Below, one piece after another: positions 62,913-64,000 of a DNA stretch of 64,000 nucleotides (positions are counted from its first letter, which is position 1; the number at the start of each line of letters is the position of its first letter). The DNA is from an uncultured Caryophanales bacterium. GTDB lineage: Bacteria > Bacillota_I > Bacilli_A > RF39 > UBA660. Below the pieces are notes generated by a model that saw nothing but the letters and a program-made list of their open reading frames with translations, was not told the DNA's origin and ran no database searches. Made by a program: the position numbers and the translations under genes. The stretch lies in NCBI GenBank assembly GCA_947564265.1, contig CANOBK010000003.1, positions 88,331 to 152,330 on the forward strand, read 5' to 3'.

Positions 62913-64000
62913 ATGTTTGAAAATGAGAAAATATTGATTTTGGGGTTTGCGAGAAGTGGGTATGAGGCAGCAAAAGTTTTAATTAGTCGTGGAAATCAAG
63001 TTTTGATTAATGATTTAAAGGAGCCCAAAGATTCTGAATTAGAGAAAGTAGAAGAATTAAAGAAACTAGGAGTAGAGTTTTTATTTGGAGAACATCCTGA
63101 GGATTTGTTAGATTCTAGTTATCAATATCTAATTAAAAATCCAGGAGTACCAATTGATCACATGTATGTATTAAAAGCAAAAGAATTAGGAATTCCAGTC
63201 ATAAATGAAACAGAAATGGCTTACCGATTACTTCCGAAAGATAAAAATATTAAATTAATTGCGATTACTGGGACGAACGGAAAGACTACGACTACTACCT
63301 TGATTTATAAGTTTTTAGAGGCTGATGGAAAAAGGGTACATTTAGTAGGAAATATTGGATATCCATTTTGTAGTTTTTTAGATCAGTTAGAAGAAAATGA
63401 TATGATCGTTGATGAAGTTAGTTGTCAACAGCTCGAAAATTTCGTAGAATATCGTCCTGATATTGCAGTGCTTACCAATATTAGTGAAGCACATTTAGAG
63501 TTTATGAAAACTTATGAACACTATACTGAAGTAAAAGCTAGGCTCTTTCAGAATCAGACGAAGGATAATATTGCGATTTTAAATATGGGAAATGAGGAAT
63601 CCCTTCGAATTACAAAAAATATGAAGTCATCTGTGAAGTACTTTACGAGTCAAGGGGAAATTAATGGAGCTTATTTAACGGATAAAAGTATTTATTATTA
63701 TGATGAGAAAGTCGTTGATTTTAAAAATATTCGATTAATCGGAACGCATAATTATGAAAATATTATGGCAGCGATTATGGCAGTAAAAGAATTGGGGGTT
63801 CGTAATGAATCCATTTGTAAAGTTTTAAAAGAATTCTCTGGAGTTGAACACCGCCTTGAATTTGTAAAAGAGGTAAAGGGAAGAAAATTCTATAATGATA
63901 CCGAAGCTACCAATATTAAATGTTGTCAGATTGCTTTATCCTCTTTTCAGGAACCTGTCATTTTATTCTTAGGTGGCTATGAACGAGGACAAAACTTTGA
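62913..64000 (+). CDS. murD: UDP-N-acetylmuramoylalanine-D-glutamate ligase MurD (3' truncated)
   Basis: The first 362 codons are in the window. It has the N-terminal UMA-binding Rossmann fold (LILGFARSG), ATP loop GTNGKTTTT (120-128), the central EVSCQQLENF and NISEAHLEF segments, and the start of the C-terminal domain (GVEHRLEFV, NDTEATN, GGYERGQNF). MurD adds D-glutamate to UDP-MurNAc-L-Ala. Typical members read DSKATN where this one reads DTEATN, so the common Lys at the D-Glu site is Glu here. AGGTGA precedes the ATG. Divergent from the ABC operon. Confidence 0.88.
   Translation, partial: MFENEKILILGFARSGYEAAKVLISRGNQVLINDLKEPKDSELEKVEELKKLGVEFLFGEHPEDLLDSSYQYLIKNPGVPIDHMYVLKAKELGIPVINETEMAYRLLPKDKNIKLIAITGTNGKTTTTTLIYKFLEADGKRVHLVGNIGYPFCSFLDQLEENDMIVDEVSCQQLENFVEYRPDIAVLTNISEAHLEFMKTYEHYTEVKARLFQNQTKDNIAILNMGNEESLRITKNMKSSVKYFTSQGEINGAYLTDKSIYYYDEKVVDFKNIRLIGTHNYENIMAAIMAVKELGVRNESICKVLKEFSGVEHRLEFVKEVKGRKFYNDTEATNIKCCQIALSSFQEPVILFLGGYERGQNF

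Noticed and set aside
1..64000. Alternative genetic code (TGA as Trp), considered because of the mollicute-like low GC
   Set aside because: TGA ends several well-recognised genes at the expected length, such as yabG and sigH, and Trp is encoded by TGG.
1..64000. CRISPR arrays, tRNA or rRNA genes, insertion sequences
   Set aside because: No regularly spaced repeats, cloverleaf-like sequences, rRNA motifs or transposase genes were seen on reading; a covariance-model search would be decisive.

Overview
The window is a gene-dense, low-GC stretch of a Gram-positive bacterial chromosome. Nearly everything is read on the + strand behind strong purine-rich ribosome binding sites. TGA is used as an ordinary stop (yabG, sigH and others), so the standard bacterial code applies. 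Gene order follows the Bacillus subtilis origin-proximal backbone, compressed: yabE-like, ksgA, yabG, veg, spoVG, then yabP, yabQ, divIC, tilS, ftsH, then dusB, lysS, clpC, cysS, mrnC, rlmB, sigH, secE, nusG, rplK, rplA, rplJ, rplL, rsmC-like, rpoB, rpoC, rpsL, rpsG, fusA, tuf. Spore genes (yabG, spoVG, yabP, yabQ, sigH) point to an endospore former. Low GC, missing backbone genes (rnmV, spoIIE, rpmG, ctsR/mcsAB) and many unknown small membrane proteins suggest an uncultured gut Bacilli or Erysipelotrichia-like lineage. The lineage is inference.

Region by region: 1-1873 holds a truncated 3D-domain protein, a SipW-type signal peptidase and ksgA. 1847-5637 is a very AT-rich five-gene cassette (two-part ABC system, a small secreted protein, two more permeases). 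It lies exactly between ksgA and yabG and is bracketed by 27-bp near-identical direct repeats made from the 3' end of ksgA; this is the strongest sign of an undescribed mobile system here. 5638-8906 is the sporulation and division block. 8997-11453 encodes an 818-residue protein with sixteen 21-residue repeats. 11551-20823 carries tilS, ftsH, a MiaB-like radical SAM enzyme with an unknown partner, dusB, an RDD protein and lysS. 20954-27419 has a large carrier, an orphan radical SAM enzyme, clpC and cysS. 27438-31918 is an accessory patch: membrane zinc protease, two tandem Ig-like anchored proteins, a secreted trypsin-fold protease and a VanY-type carboxypeptidase.

32045-41211 returns to housekeeping: mrnC, rlmB, sigH, an odd membrane protein, a tandem pair of P-loop proteins, secE, nusG and the L11-L1-L10-L12 genes with readable autoregulatory leaders, then a probably frameshifted gene and an rsmC-like methyltransferase behind a promoter-terminator pair. 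41307-55911 holds rpoBC, an acyltransferase, two unknown genes, then rpsL-rpsG-fusA-tuf. 56017-64000 holds a 631-residue unknown anchored protein, then on the - strand a FemX-like ligase and a heterodimeric ABC exporter, and finally the 5' part of murD on the + strand.

Functionally the window combines transcription and translation machinery, tRNA modification (TilS, DusB, MTTase-like), protein quality control (FtsH, ClpC), spore coat maturation and cell-wall building (FemX, MurD, VanY, acyltransferase). No rRNA, tRNA, CRISPR array or transposase was seen, and no gene-free stretch exceeds 300 bases.
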